NCBI RefSeq assembly: GCF_001423525.1 | Contig: NZ_LMOI01000001.1 | Coordinates: forward strand, 1-64,000 | Direction: 5' to 3' | DNA from: Arthrobacter sp. Leaf137 | Lineage (GTDB): Bacteria > Actinomycetota > Actinomycetes > Actinomycetales > Micrococcaceae | Length of the DNA: 64,000 nucleotides | Shown here: piece by piece, positions 53,743 through 62,879 of the stretch | Position numbering within the stretch: the stretch's first letter is position 1 | Layout of the letters: each line of letters begins with the position of its first letter | Program-made: the position numbers and the translations under genes | Notes under the pieces: generated by a model | What the model saw: only the letters and a program-made list of their open reading frames with translations | Told to the model about the DNA's origin: nothing | Database searches by the model: none

Positions 53743-54597
53743 CTAGGAACGGACCACCAGCTCGCGTTCCATGGCGACGTCGAATTCTGCCTTCGGCCAA
53801 TCCAGGTTCAACCCGGCCATCGCGCCCAGCAGCAGCTGCTGGACCGCTATCCGGGCGTACCACTTCTTGTTCGCCGGCACCACGTGCCACGGTGACTCGG
53901 GCGTGCTTGTCGCATCGATGGCCGCCTGGTAAGCCGCCATGTAGTCTTCCCAGAACGCCCGCTCGGTAAGGTCCCCGCTGTTGTACTTCCAGTGCTTTGA
54001 GGGGTCGTCCAGCCTTGCCAGCAGCCGGGATTTCTGCTCGTCCGCGCTGATGTGGAGCATGACCTTCACCACGGTGGTCCCCGAGTCCGTCAGCCGTGCT
54101 TCGAACTCGTTGATGGCGACGTAGCGGCGCTTGATTTCATCCGGGCTGGCCCAGCGGTGGACCCGGTGGATGAGCACGTCTTCGTAGTGCGAACGGTCAA
54201 AAACCCCCACCATGCCCACTGCCGGCACTTCCTTCTCGATGCGCCAGAGGAAATCGTAGGACTTCTCCTCAGCCGTGGGCGCCTTGAACGCCTTGAACTG
54301 GACACCCTGCGGGTCCATGGCCGCCATCACGTGGTTGACGATCCCGCCCTTGCCGGCAGTGTCCATGGCCTGGAGGATCAGCAGGACCCTCTTGCGGCTC
54401 CCAAAACGGGAGGCGGCGAACAGCTTTTCCTGAAGTTCGGTGAGCGTGCTGTCCATCCCGGCCAGAAGCGCCCGGCCGTCTTCCTTGGTTCCGGTGTAAC
54501 CAGGGGTGGAATCGGGGTCGACGTCGGCGAGGACGAACCCCTTCCCCGCCCGAAGCGTCTCGGACGGATGCTCATCGAATGTCTCGGGGCCGGCCAT
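53743..54597 (-). CDS. ppk2: Polyphosphate kinase 2 family enzyme
   Basis: Transfers phosphate between polyphosphate and nucleotides. 284 residues. Walker A-like AMDTAGKGG near residue 78, lid Arg/Lys region, Walker B-like VFDRSHYEDV near 132. Length and the single domain suggest a class I or III PPK2; the class is not assigned. GAAAGG precedes the ATG. Convergent with xseB (25-base gap). Confidence 0.9.
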   Translation of the reverse strand: MAGPETFDEHPSETLRAGKGFVLADVDPDSTPGYTGTKEDGRALLAGMDSTLTELQEKLFAASRFGSRKRVLLILQAMDTAGKGGIVNHVMAAMDPQGVQFKAFKAPTAEEKSYDFLWRIEKEVPAVGMVGVFDRSHYEDVLIHRVHRWASPDEIKRRYVAINEFEARLTDSGTTVVKVMLHISADEQKSRLLARLDDPSKHWKYNSGDLTERAFWEDYMAAYQAAIDATSTPESPWHVVPANKKWYARIAVQQLLLGAMAGLNLDWPKAEFDVAMERELVVRS

Positions 54598-54612
54598 GGG
54601 TTTCCTTTCGCG

Positions 54613-54645
54613 CTGTGCTCACGGGCGCTGAGCCCGTGAGCACAG
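54613..54645 (-). terminator. alaA terminator
   Basis: A perfect 14-bp stem (ctgtgctcacgggc and complement), loop gctga, directly after the aminotransferase stop and before ppk2. Confidence 0.8.
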
Positions 54646-54646
54646 G

Positions 54647-55867
54647 CTAGTTCCCCTGGTACCTGCTGAGGAAGTCCCCCATCCGGCCGACAGCTTCTTC
54701 GATGTCCTTGACGTTGGGCAGGGTGACCATCCGGAAGTGGTCCGGCCGCACCCAGTTGAAGGCGCGGCCATGCGATACCAGGATCTTCTGCTCACGCAGA
54801 AGGTCCAGGACAAACTTCTCGTCGTCGCGGATGTGATAAACCTCGGGGTCGAGCCGCGGGAACAGGTACAGGGCTCCCTTGGCCTGCTGGGTACTGACAC
54901 CGGGAATGGCGTTGAGCATCTCATAGGCCTTGTTGCGCTGTTCAAGCAGCCGGCCGCCGGGAAGGATAAGGTCGTTGATGCTTTGATATCCGCCCAGGGC
55001 CGTCTGGATGGCGTGCTGGGCGGGAACATTGGCGCACAGGCGCATGTTGGCCAGGAGGCTGATGCCCTCGAGGTAGTCCGCGGCGTCCTTCTTAGGGCCG
55101 GAGATTGCCATCCACCCGGCCCGGTACCCGCACACCCGGTAGGCCTTGGACAGTCCGCTGAAGGTCAGGCAGAGCACGTCGTCGCCGGTCAGTCCGGCCA
55201 TGTTCACGTGGACGGCATCCTCGTAGAGGATCTTTTCGTAGATTTCATCCGCGAAAAGCACCAGGCCGTGCTTTTCGGCCAGGGCAACGATCCGCTTCAG
55301 CGTCTTTTCCGGGTAAACGGCGCCGGTGGGGTTGTTGGGGTTGATCACCACGATGCCCTTGGTGCGGGGCGTGATCTTCGCTTCCATGTCCTCAAGGTCG
55401 GGCTGCCAGCCGGATTCCTCGTCGCAGAGGTAGTGCACGGGCTTGCCGCCGGCCAGGGCCACGGACGCTGTCCACAGCGGGTAGTCCGGAGTGGGGATGA
55501 GGACTTCGTCGCCCGAATCCAGGAGGGCCATCAGCGACATGGTGATCAGTTCGCTGACGCCGTTTCCCAGGTAGATGTCATCCACGTGGATGTTCTGGAT
55601 ACCGCGGGTCTGGTAGTACTGCGAGACGGCGGTGCGCGCCGAGAAGATGCCACGGGAATCGCTGTAGCCCTGGGCGTGCGGGAGGTGGCGGATCATGTCC
55701 ACCAGGATGGCGTCGGGGGCCTCGAAGCCGAACGGGGCGGGATTGCCGATGTTCAGCTTGAGGATGCGGTGGCCTTCCGCTTCCATTTGCTGGGCGGCCT
55801 GCAGGATGGGTCCACGGATGTCATAAAGGACGTTGTTGAGCTTCGTGGACTGCCTGAATTCTGCCAT
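54647..55867 (-). CDS. alaA: Alanine aminotransferase-type enzyme
   Basis: PLP enzyme of the AlaA/YfbQ group making alanine from pyruvate and glutamate. 406 residues. NIGNPAPFGFEAPD near the N terminus, NPNNPTGAVY near 179, YEKILYED near 217, and the PLP lysine in FSGLSKAYRVCGYRAGW near 251. A CATATT hexamer six bases before the ATG is a weak leaderless match. Substrate by family. Confidence 0.88.
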   Translation of the reverse strand: MAEFRQSTKLNNVLYDIRGPILQAAQQMEAEGHRILKLNIGNPAPFGFEAPDAILVDMIRHLPHAQGYSDSRGIFSARTAVSQYYQTRGIQNIHVDDIYLGNGVSELITMSLMALLDSGDEVLIPTPDYPLWTASVALAGGKPVHYLCDEESGWQPDLEDMEAKITPRTKGIVVINPNNPTGAVYPEKTLKRIVALAEKHGLVLFADEIYEKILYEDAVHVNMAGLTGDDVLCLTFSGLSKAYRVCGYRAGWMAISGPKKDAADYLEGISLLANMRLCANVPAQHAIQTALGGYQSINDLILPGGRLLEQRNKAYEMLNAIPGVSTQQAKGALYLFPRLDPEVYHIRDDEKFVLDLLREQKILVSHGRAFNWVRPDHFRMVTLPNVKDIEEAVGRMGDFLSRYQGN

Positions 55868-55924
55868 TCCTCAAATATGCCACAGGAAGGATGGACAGCC
55901 GCTGAGACCTCGCCCACATACGGA

Positions 55925-55968
55925 CGACGGCGGCTGCCGGACTTTTGGAAGTCCGGCAGCCGCCGTCG
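55925..55968 (-). terminator. Osmoprotectant operon terminator
   Basis: A perfect 20-bp stem (cgacggcggctgccggactt and complement), loop ttgg, 32 bases beyond the last gene of the osmoprotectant ABC operon. Confidence 0.85.
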
Positions 55969-56000
55969 CCATGGCGAAGCCTTCCCTGAGGGCGGGGGAA

Positions 56001-56963
56001 CTACTTGACGATGCCCTTGTCCTTCAACCAGGCGGCCGCAGCGTCTTTGGCGTTCTGCTTCTGGCTGCCGCTGACTGCGCGGTTAAGGTTGATGAGGTCA
56101 TCGGTGGTCAGGATGCGGGAAACCGAGTTCAACGCTTCCTTGGCCTTGTCCGTCATGTTTTTTTCGTTGTACAGCGGTACCACCTGCTGGGCAATGAAGT
56201 TGTTCTTCGGATCCTCCAGCACCACCAGGTCGTTGTCCGCGATGGACGGCGTGGTGGTGTAGATGTCCGCAACCTGGACCTGGTCTTCGAGGAGCGCCTT
56301 CAGGGTCACGGGACCACCGCCGTCGCTGAAGGGTTCCAGCTTCTTGGGCTCGCAGTTGTAATTCTTCTTGAGCCCGGGCAGTCCGTACGCGCGTTCGGCG
56401 AACGTTGCAGGGGCACCCACCACAATCTCGCTGCAGACCTTGGCGAGGTCCTCGATGGACTTTAGCTGGTACTTCTCGGCGGTGGCCTTGGTGACCACCA
56501 TGGCGTCCTTGTCCTCAGCCTTGGACGCATCGGCTACGGCGAGGCCGTCGGCCAGCTTGTCCGGCAGGGCTTTGTAGATGTCGTCGGCGGAAACCTCCGT
56601 GGCTGCCTTGTCCACATACAGCAGCAGGTTGCCGGTGTAGTCCGGAACCACGTCAACGGAACCGTCCTGGACGGCCTTGAAGTAGACCTCGCGCGAACCG
56701 ATGTTGGGCTTGGTGGTGGCGGTGACGCCGGCCGCGTTCAGCGCACCGGCATACAGCTCCGCAATGATCTGGCTCTCGGGGAAGTCGGCCGAGCCCACCG
56801 TCAGGGACGTTGCGCCACCGGAGGAACCGGCGTTGCTGGACGGGGCGTTGCTGAGCGGATCAGATGAGCCGCCGCAGGCAGACAGCGCAACGGCAAGGCC
56901 AAGCCCTGCCGCGAGGCCGCCGAAGCTCCTCCGGCCCAGGCCGAGTGGACGGTTTTCTTTCAT
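56001..56963 (-). CDS. opuCC: Osmoprotectant-binding lipoprotein (OpuCC type)
   Basis: Binds quaternary ammonium compounds such as glycine betaine or choline for import. 320 residues. The signal has an Arg-Arg (LGRRSFGGLAAG) before the lipobox LSAC (Cys30), so Tat export of a lipoprotein is possible. Family features: VGSADFPESQIIAELYAG, GSREVYFKAVQDGSVDVVPDYTGNLL in part. ATG overlaps the preceding permease stop (ATGA). Last gene of the operon. Confidence 0.9.
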   Translation of the reverse strand: MKENRPLGLGRRSFGGLAAGLGLAVALSACGGSSDPLSNAPSSNAGSSGGATSLTVGSADFPESQIIAELYAGALNAAGVTATTKPNIGSREVYFKAVQDGSVDVVPDYTGNLLLYVDKAATEVSADDIYKALPDKLADGLAVADASKAEDKDAMVVTKATAEKYQLKSIEDLAKVCSEIVVGAPATFAERAYGLPGLKKNYNCEPKKLEPFSDGGGPVTLKALLEDQVQVADIYTTTPSIADNDLVVLEDPKNNFIAQQVVPLYNEKNMTDKAKEALNSVSRILTTDDLINLNRAVSGSQKQNAKDAAAAWLKDKGIVK

Positions 56964-57706
56964 GACTTACCTCCTTGTAGGACAGTCTCCGCAGGGACGG
57001 GGTCTGTACGATCTGCCGCGGCCTGCTGGCTGCGGCGTGGCTTGTGCGGGGCCCCGCGTGTGAGGAAGAGCCTCTGGAACAGGGCGAGGACAAGGTCGAC
57101 GGCGATGGCGAGCCCAGCGATGAGCAACGAGCCTCCCAGCATCTGGGGGAAGTCGCTGAGGACCAGTCCGTCGAAGAGGTACCGTCCCAGGCCGCCCAGG
57201 TTGATGTAGGCCACCACGGAGACGGTGGCCACCACCTGGAGCACGCCCGTGCGGAACCCTCCGAACATGACGGTCAGGGCGTTGGGCAGCTCCGCCCGGA
57301 ACAGGACCTGCAGTTCCGTCATGCCCATGGCGCGGGCGGCGTCCACGACGTTGCGGTCCACGCTGGAGATTCCGGCATAGGTTCCGGCCAGGAGTGGCGG
57401 AACGGTGAGGATTACCAACGCCCAGACGGGCGGCATGAGGCCGATGCCGGCCAGCAGGACGAAGAGTGTCAGGAGGCCCAGCGTGGGCAGCGCCCGCAGG
57501 GCGCCTGCCAGGGCCACCACCGCCACCCGCCCTTTTCCGGTGTGGCCCACGAACAGGCCGACGGGGACAGCAATCGCTGTGGCGATCAGCATCACCAGGC
57601 CTGTGTATTGCAGGTGCTCGGCCAGCCGGACGGGGATCCCCATGCTTCCGGACCAGTGCAGGGGGTCGGCGAGCCAGGCGAAGGTATCTGTGAAGACGTT
57701 GCTCAT
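56960..57706 (-). CDS. Osmoprotectant ABC permease
   Basis: 248 residues, about six membrane helices, with ARAMGMTELQVLFRAELPNALTVMFGG as the permease-ATPase coupling loop (about 127-153). Overlaps both neighbours by ATGA. OpuCB/OpuCD type; which of the two cannot be told. Pairs with the following permease. Confidence 0.9.
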   Translation of the reverse strand: MSNVFTDTFAWLADPLHWSGSMGIPVRLAEHLQYTGLVMLIATAIAVPVGLFVGHTGKGRVAVVALAGALRALPTLGLLTLFVLLAGIGLMPPVWALVILTVPPLLAGTYAGISSVDRNVVDAARAMGMTELQVLFRAELPNALTVMFGGFRTGVLQVVATVSVVAYINLGGLGRYLFDGLVLSDFPQMLGGSLLIAGLAIAVDLVLALFQRLFLTRGAPHKPRRSQQAAADRTDPVPAETVLQGGKS

Positions 57707-58428
57707 GCGTTGCCCCCTCCGGCCTGCGGCTGGGAAAGGCGCCGGGCGGCATCGGCCGGTTCACCGGCAGCATCCGGGCCCGGCCGGGTGTGTTTTCCGG
57801 CCCGTTCCCAGGGCGTGAGGATTCTTTCGAGGAGAACCAGGACGGCATCCATCAGCAGCGCCAGCACCAGGATGGCGACGATGCCTACCACGATTTCGGT
57901 GACGAAGTCCCGTTGCAGGCCGGAGGTGAAAAGCATGCCCAGGTTACCGATGCCCAGGAGCGCAGCAACGCTGACCAGGGAGATGTTGCTGACGGACACC
58001 ACCCGCAATCCCGCAAACATGACGGGCAGGGACAGCGGCAGGTCAACCTGCAGGAACCTCGCGAGTGGCCGGTATCCCATGGCGACGGCGGCCTGGCTCA
58101 CTTCCTGGTCCACGGAGTCGAATGCGTCCAGCGCGGCCCGCACGAGCAGTGCCACCGCGTAGATGGTCAGGGCCACCACCACGTTCAGGGGGTCCAGGAC
58201 GCGGGTGCCCAGGATGGTGGGCAGGATGATGAACAGTGCCAGCGACGGGATGGTGTAGAGCAGGGAGCTCGAGGTCAGCACCACGGACCGCAGTGCGGCG
58301 TTCCTGCGTGCGAGCTGCGCCAGCGGGATGGACAGCATCAGACCCAGCACCATGGGGACGAGGGCGAGGACCAGGTGTTGCCCGGCCCTTTCGAAGACCA
58401 TGCCGCTGTTCGACAGGAACCATTCCAT
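57703..58428 (-). CDS. Osmoprotectant ABC permease
   Basis: 241 residues, six helices, coupling loop QAAVAMGYRPLARFLQVDLPLSLPV in part (about 114-138). Its ATG shares a single base with the ATPase stop. Second channel subunit of the importer. Confidence 0.9.
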   Translation of the reverse strand: MEWFLSNSGMVFERAGQHLVLALVPMVLGLMLSIPLAQLARRNAALRSVVLTSSSLLYTIPSLALFIILPTILGTRVLDPLNVVVALTIYAVALLVRAALDAFDSVDQEVSQAAVAMGYRPLARFLQVDLPLSLPVMFAGLRVVSVSNISLVSVAALLGIGNLGMLFTSGLQRDFVTEIVVGIVAILVLALLMDAVLVLLERILTPWERAGKHTRPGPDAAGEPADAARRLSQPQAGGGNA

Positions 58429-59528
58429 CAGAGCGCTGCCTGCCTGACCTGGCGGGCCTCTTCGATCAGGGCCAGGACCTCACCGCCCCGGACGGCACCG
58501 AGCACCTTGCCGGAGGCGTCAACGGCTACGCCCAGGCCGGAAGGCGAGGACAGGGCCGAGTCCAGGGCACGGCGCAGGCTTTCTCCCGGCCGGAACAGCG
58601 ACCCGCCGGGAATGAGGCCGGTGTCTGTGCCGGGCGCCGCCCAACCCAGAGGGCGCATGTCCGCATCCACCACCAGCTGCCAGCCGCCTGCGGCACCGGG
58701 ATCGGACTCGGTGCCGGCCGCCCCCCGGATGATCGTGGGCACCGGATGGATGGCGACGCCGTCGGACGGGGTGAACCCGAGGTGGCGGAACCCGCGGTCC
58801 CTGCCCACGAAGGACGCGACGAAGTCATTGGCCGGTGCGCGGAGGATCTCTTCCGGGGTGGCGTACTGCGCCAGTTTCCCGCCGACAGCGAAGACAGCAA
58901 CCATATCGCCCAGCACTGTGGCCTCGTCGATGTCGTGGGTGACGAAGACGATAGTCTTGGCCAGGTCCTTCTGGAGGCGGAGGAGCTCCTGCTGCAGCTC
59001 TTCCCGGACCACGGGGTCCACGGCACTGAACGGCTCGTCCATGAGCAGGACCGGCGGGTCGGCCGCCAGGGCGCGCGCCACCCCCACGCGCTGCTGCTGG
59101 CCGCCGGACAGCTGGGCGGGGTACCTCTTCCCGAGGGACCGGGCAAGGCCTACGACGTCCAGAAGTTCTTCAGCACGCTTGCGGGCGTCGGCTTTCGAGA
59201 CGCCGTTCAGCCGCGGAACGGTGGCAATGTTGTCCAGCACCGAACGGTGCGGCAACAACCCCGCGGACTGCATCACGTAGCCCATGGAACGCCGCAGTTC
59301 GGCGGCGGGCGCCGAAGTCACGTCTTTGCCGTCCACCGTGATCACTCCGGAGCTGGGCTCCACCATCCGGTTGATCATGCGCAGCGACGTGGTTTTTCCG
59401 CAGCCGGATGGCCCCACGAAGACCGTGATGGAGCCTTTGCGGATGGACATGGTCAAGCCGTCCACGGCAGGCTGTCCGCCCTGGTACTTCTTGGTCACGT
59501 TCTGGAATTCGATCATCGATGTGTCCAT
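58428..59528 (-). CDS. opuCA: Osmoprotectant ABC ATPase with CBS region
   Basis: 366 residues. ABC domain: Walker [28 protein letters not shown], Walker B LLMDEPFSAVDP, VTHDIDEA. After about residue 250 a CBS-like region, which in OpuA/OpuC senses ionic strength. Two possible starts four codons apart (MDTSM or MIEFQ); TAAGTC lies six bases before the first. First gene of opuCA-permease-permease-opuCC, all translationally coupled. Confidence 0.92.
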   Translation of the reverse strand: MDTSMIEFQNVTKKYQGGQPAVDGLTMSIRKGSITVFVGPSGCGKTTSLRMINRMVEPSSGVITVDGKDVTSAPAAELRRSMGYVMQSAGLLPHRSVLDNIATVPRLNGVSKADARKRAEELLDVVGLARSLGKRYPAQLSGGQQQRVGVARALAADPPVLLMDEPFSAVDPVVREELQQELLRLQKDLAKTIVFVTHDIDEATVLGDMVAVFAVGGKLAQYATPEEILRAPANDFVASFVGRDRGFRHLGFTPSDGVAIHPVPTIIRGAAGTESDPGAAGGWQLVVDADMRPLGWAAPGTDTGLIPGGSLFRPGESLRRALDSALSSPSGLGVAVDASGKVLGAVRGGEVLALIEEARQVRQAAL

Positions 59529-59746
59529 GGTGCGGACTTACCTGTTCTGCTCGGATGCCACTGAAAGCGACGTGACATGGTCATCAGCACGCTGATAGTT
59601 ACGGTAGCCCAAGCCGGCCCGGCGCACAGCAGTTTGCGGCACGGATCCGGACAAAGGAATCCCTACTGTGACCATTCGCAGCCGGACGCGGTTCGGATGG
59701 GACACCGCTGCCGCACGGCAACACACCACGGCCCTAAAGTGGGAGG
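59529..59746. other. opuCA / pirin divergent region
   Basis: 218 bases. Holds the opuCA promoter region (TAAGTC, 59535-59540 minus strand, is a weak leaderless -10) and the pirin -10. No operator palindrome recognised. Confidence 0.35.
59735..59740 (+). promoter_or_regulatory. Leaderless -10 of the pirin gene
   Basis: TAAAGT, six bases before the GTG. The gggagg between them is too close to the start to serve as a ribosome site. Confidence 0.55.
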
Positions 59747-60766
59747 GTGACCAACTTGGAAGTATCGCCGCAGCAGGAAGTCTGTCCCCCGGCCGCCGCA
59801 GAGGGTCCGTCCGGCCCGTGCCTGCAGCTGTGGCCTGAGCGGGAAGTGCCGCTCGGCGGGGTGCGCGCCATGAACGTCCGGCGGACCCTCCCGCAGCGCG
59901 GCCTGCCGACCATAGGTGCCTGGTGCTTCCTGGACAGCTTCGGCCCGGACCGGACGGCCATGTCGGTCCTGCCGCACCCGCACATCGGGCTGCAGACGGT
60001 GACCTGGCCGCTGGCGGGGAACATCCGGCACCGCGACAGCGTGGGCAGCGACGTGGTGGTCCGGCCCGGTGAACTGAACATCATGACGGCGGGCCACGGC
60101 GTTTCCCACTCGGAGTTCGCGGTCCTGCCGCAGGACGGCGTCCTGCCTGTACAGCGCGGCCTCCAGTTGTGGGTGGCGCTTCCTGACGCGGACCGGCACT
60201 GCGCGCCGGCGTTTGAACAGCACCGGGAGTTGCCGCGGGCCACCGGCGCCGGTTTCACCGCGACCGTCATGGTGGGAACATTCGACGGCGTGTCCTCGCC
60301 TGCCACGATGTTCTCACCCATCGTTGGGGCTGACGTCTCCTGCGGCGGCGATGCCGTCCTGCCGCTGGAGCCGGAGTTTGAACACGGCATCCTGGTGCTC
60401 GACGGCGGGCTGCGCCTGGACGGGCAGGAGCTTCCGCCGGGGCCGCTGGGCTACTTGGGTACGGGCCGAAAGGAGCTTCGGCTGCAGGCTGATCCCGGTA
60501 CCCGGTTCCTGCTCATCGGCGGGGAGCCATTCCGGGAGGAACTGCTGATGTGGTGGAACTTCGTGGGCCGCACCCATGATGAAGTGGAACAGGCACGCGG
60601 GGACTGGGAAGCGCAAGCAGGCCTGGCGGGTGACCACGCGGCAGCCGCACGCTACGGGTTGGTTCCCGGCCACGGTCCGGACGCCGGCGCTGAAGCCGGC
60701 CGGATACCGGCTCCGCCGCTTCCAGGCGTCCGGCTGACGCCGCGCAAGCGGACCGCCCGGGACTGA
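59747..60766 (+). CDS. Pirin family protein
   Basis: Cupin-fold metalloprotein of 339 residues. N-terminal metal ligands in PHPHIGLQTVTW (about 82-93), NIRHRDS, and TAGHGVSHSE (His/Glu) near 125; C-terminal pirin domain to about 300. Pirins bind Fe and some have quercetinase activity; the role here is unknown. GTG start, leaderless, divergent from opuCA and convergent with the kinase gene. Confidence 0.88.
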   Translation: MTNLEVSPQQEVCPPAAAEGPSGPCLQLWPEREVPLGGVRAMNVRRTLPQRGLPTIGAWCFLDSFGPDRTAMSVLPHPHIGLQTVTWPLAGNIRHRDSVGSDVVVRPGELNIMTAGHGVSHSEFAVLPQDGVLPVQRGLQLWVALPDADRHCAPAFEQHRELPRATGAGFTATVMVGTFDGVSSPATMFSPIVGADVSCGGDAVLPLEPEFEHGILVLDGGLRLDGQELPPGPLGYLGTGRKELRLQADPGTRFLLIGGEPFREELLMWWNFVGRTHDEVEQARGDWEAQAGLAGDHAAAARYGLVPGHGPDAGAEAGRIPAPPLPGVRLTPRKRTARD

Positions 60767-60776
60767 TGCCGGGCGG
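60753..60776. terminator. Short hairpin at pirin stop
   Basis: An 8-bp stem (ccgcccgg/ccgggcgg) whose loop contains the pirin stop codon. Weak candidate for a convergent terminator. Confidence 0.35.
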
Positions 60777-60785
60777 CCGTGGCCG

Positions 60786-61736
60786 TCAGGCGGGCTCGGC
60801 CACCAGCTGGAGCACCCCGAAAACAGGTTCCTGGTCCAGCACCCTGACGTCGGCCGCGCCCCCTTCAGCGAGGTGGCGCCGGAACGCCTCCTGGAGGGGT
60901 ACCACGTTCATGCCCAGGCCGCTGCCGAGGATAACGGGACCGTTGATTCCCAGCTGGCGAAGGACCTGAAGGGCCAGGCCTGCAAGGTCCTTGCCGGCCT
61001 GGTCCAGCATGTCCCGGCTTTCCTGGTGCCCCCGGGCGGCTGCCTCCACCACATGCCGTGCCTGCTGGGCCCAAAACCTGCGGCCGGTGTCCGGTGAGTG
61101 GAACATGGCAATGAGCCGGTTGGGGTGGTCCACTCCGCATGACTCCAGCAGGGCTGCAGTGAGCGCATCGACAGCCAGTCCCTGGTCCATCCGGCGGAGG
61201 CTGTGGCGGACCGCCTCCCGGCCCAGCCAGTATCCGCTGCCTTCGTCGCCGAGCAGGTAACCCCACCCTCCGGCCCGGGCTTCGGCGCCGTCGGCGTTCT
61301 TCCCCCACGCTGCCGAGCCGGTGCCGGCGATAACCGCCACTCCGGTTCGGGCCCGTCCGGCTGCCAGCAGCAGGCGGGAATCGTGCACCACCGTGACCAC
61401 GGCGCCGGGAACGTGCGGCCTGATCAGGGCGGCCAGGGCTTCGGCGTCCTCGGCGGTATCGATGCCGCCGGAGCCGGCGTAGACGCGGGACACCGGCCCC
61501 TTACCGATCCGGGCAAACAGCTCGGCAATGTTGCGTGCGGCCTCGTCGCGGCTGACGTTCTGGACGTTGGAGCTTCCCACGGATTCGTCAGCCGCCGGCG
61601 TCCCGTCTTCGAACCGGATTCCGCGGGTCTTGGTGCCGCCGATGTCGAGGCCGATAATGATGCCGGCCAGCGGGCCGGCGCCGGGCACTCCGGACTTCTG
61701 GGCGGGAGCGGCAGGGGTTTGTTCGCTGTTTTGCAC
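60786..61736 (-). CDS. BadF/BadG-type sugar kinase (GlcNAc kinase-like)
   Basis: ASKHA-fold kinase of 316 residues. Phosphate-1 GLDIGGTKTRG near residue 29, adenosine-type IAGTGSAAWG near 134, and GSGLGMN near the C terminus. Related to N-acetylglucosamine kinases. An N-terminal Ala/Pro-rich 25-residue extension precedes the core. GTG start, leaderless. Substrate is inferred; glucosamine kinase is an alternative. Confidence 0.82.
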   Translation of the reverse strand: MQNSEQTPAAPAQKSGVPGAGPLAGIIIGLDIGGTKTRGIRFEDGTPAADESVGSSNVQNVSRDEAARNIAELFARIGKGPVSRVYAGSGGIDTAEDAEALAALIRPHVPGAVVTVVHDSRLLLAAGRARTGVAVIAGTGSAAWGKNADGAEARAGGWGYLLGDEGSGYWLGREAVRHSLRRMDQGLAVDALTAALLESCGVDHPNRLIAMFHSPDTGRRFWAQQARHVVEAAARGHQESRDMLDQAGKDLAGLALQVLRQLGINGPVILGSGLGMNVVPLQEAFRRHLAEGGAADVRVLDQEPVFGVLQLVAEPA

Positions 61737-61742
61737 GTCACA

Positions 61743-61748
61743 AGACTA
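61743..61748 (-). promoter_or_regulatory. Leaderless -10 of the sugar kinase gene
   Basis: TAGTCT on the minus strand, six bases before the GTG. Confidence 0.6.
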
Positions 61749-61807
61749 CTGTCCGGAACGGGCAGCGAGGCAGCTGCGGCATGCCGTGAATGTCACTGCC
61801 GATGCTC

Positions 61808-62812
61808 TCAGTGTTCGGTGTGGTGCCTTACCAGGCCGGCCAGAAGCCGGGGACCCTCGGTCACCACCATCTCCCGGAACAGGCGCACGGACGCAGGTTC
61901 GGCGTCGGCCTTGGCCCGGCGCCAGGACAGGCCCACTTCGCGAACGGCGAGCGCCGAGCCCAGCGGTACTTCCACCCACCCGAGGTTGCCGGTTTCCGGG
62001 CTCACGGTGCGGCCGGGCGCGTCACCGCCTGGAGGCAGGATGCTGACGCCGAGTCCGGCCGAGACGAGCCCGCGGACCGTGTGGGAGTCCTGGCTTTCGA
62101 ATGCTATCCGGGGCCGGTAGCCGGCCTCTTTGAACAGCGCGTCAGTCAGGGACCGCAGCCCGTATCCGGAGCCGAGGGCCACGAATGGTTCCGTCATGAT
62201 GTCGGCAAGCTCCGCCGTCGGCCTGCCCGCGAGGCGGTGGGTATGGTGCACCACCAGGCGCAGCGGCTCCCGGTAGAGCGGCGCCGATTCCAGGTGGCGG
62301 CCGGCAGGTGCTGCCGGGGCGGTGAGGGCGAGGTCGGACTCACCGGATGCCAGTTCTTCGAGGCAGGCGTTCCGGGCGCCCTGGCTCAGCGTGAAGGCCG
62401 CTCCCGGGTGCCTGCTGCGGAAGGCGCTGATGAGCAGGGGCAGTGTCCCCTCGCCGAACGTGTGCTGGAACGACACCGCGATCCTGCCCCTGGCCACATC
62501 CGATTCGTTGCGCACCACGTCCAGCCCCGTCCGGAATTCTTCCAGGGCGTTCTCGATGTAGGGCAGGAGGGTCCGGGCGGCGGGGGTCAGGCGGACTCCC
62601 CTTCCGTCGCGGACCAGGAGTTCGGTTCCGACGACGGCGCTTGCCCGGGCGATGGCCCGGCTCACCGTGGACTGGGGTACTCCCAGGACTTCCGCCGTCC
62701 CGGTGATGTGCTCCGTGCGGCCCAGCTCGGACAGTACGGGGAGAAGCGCAAGCAGCTGCACCAGTTGTTTCCGGTCCGGTTCCATCAGCCCTGCCCTCTC
62801 AAACTCATCCAA
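61808..62812 (-). CDS. LysR-family regulator
   Basis: 334 residues. Helix-turn-helix about 36-60 (TGTAEVLGVPQSTVSRAIAR), then a two-lobed ligand domain (GRIAVSFQHTFGEGTLPLL onward). The regulator is divergent from an MFS exporter gene; this pairing (YnfL/YnfM-like) suggests it controls that transporter. ATG start six bases after TAGCAA, a poor -10; an ATG nine codons later is possible. Confidence 0.88.
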   Translation of the reverse strand: MDEFERAGLMEPDRKQLVQLLALLPVLSELGRTEHITGTAEVLGVPQSTVSRAIARASAVVGTELLVRDGRGVRLTPAARTLLPYIENALEEFRTGLDVVRNESDVARGRIAVSFQHTFGEGTLPLLISAFRSRHPGAAFTLSQGARNACLEELASGESDLALTAPAAPAGRHLESAPLYREPLRLVVHHTHRLAGRPTAELADIMTEPFVALGSGYGLRSLTDALFKEAGYRPRIAFESQDSHTVRGLVSAGLGVSILPPGGDAPGRTVSPETGNLGWVEVPLGSALAVREVGLSWRRAKADAEPASVRLFREMVVTEGPRLLAGLVRHHTEH

Positions 62813-62837
62813 TGTTGCTATGAGTCTTACATGAATA

Positions 62838-62852
62838 ATGCATTGGAAGCAT
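62838..62852. promoter_or_regulatory. LysR-type box
   Basis: ATGC-N7-GCAT contains the T-N11-A dyad typical of LysR-regulator sites. It lies between the divergent LysR and MFS genes, 16 bases upstream of the MFS -10. Confidence 0.5.
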
Positions 62853-62867
62853 CTATTAGCCCGGGGC

Positions 62868-62873
62868 TACGCT
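62868..62873 (+). promoter_or_regulatory. Leaderless -10 of the MFS gene
   Basis: TACGCT, six bases before the ATG, no Shine-Dalgarno. Confidence 0.55.
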
Positions 62874-62879
62874 TACCCC

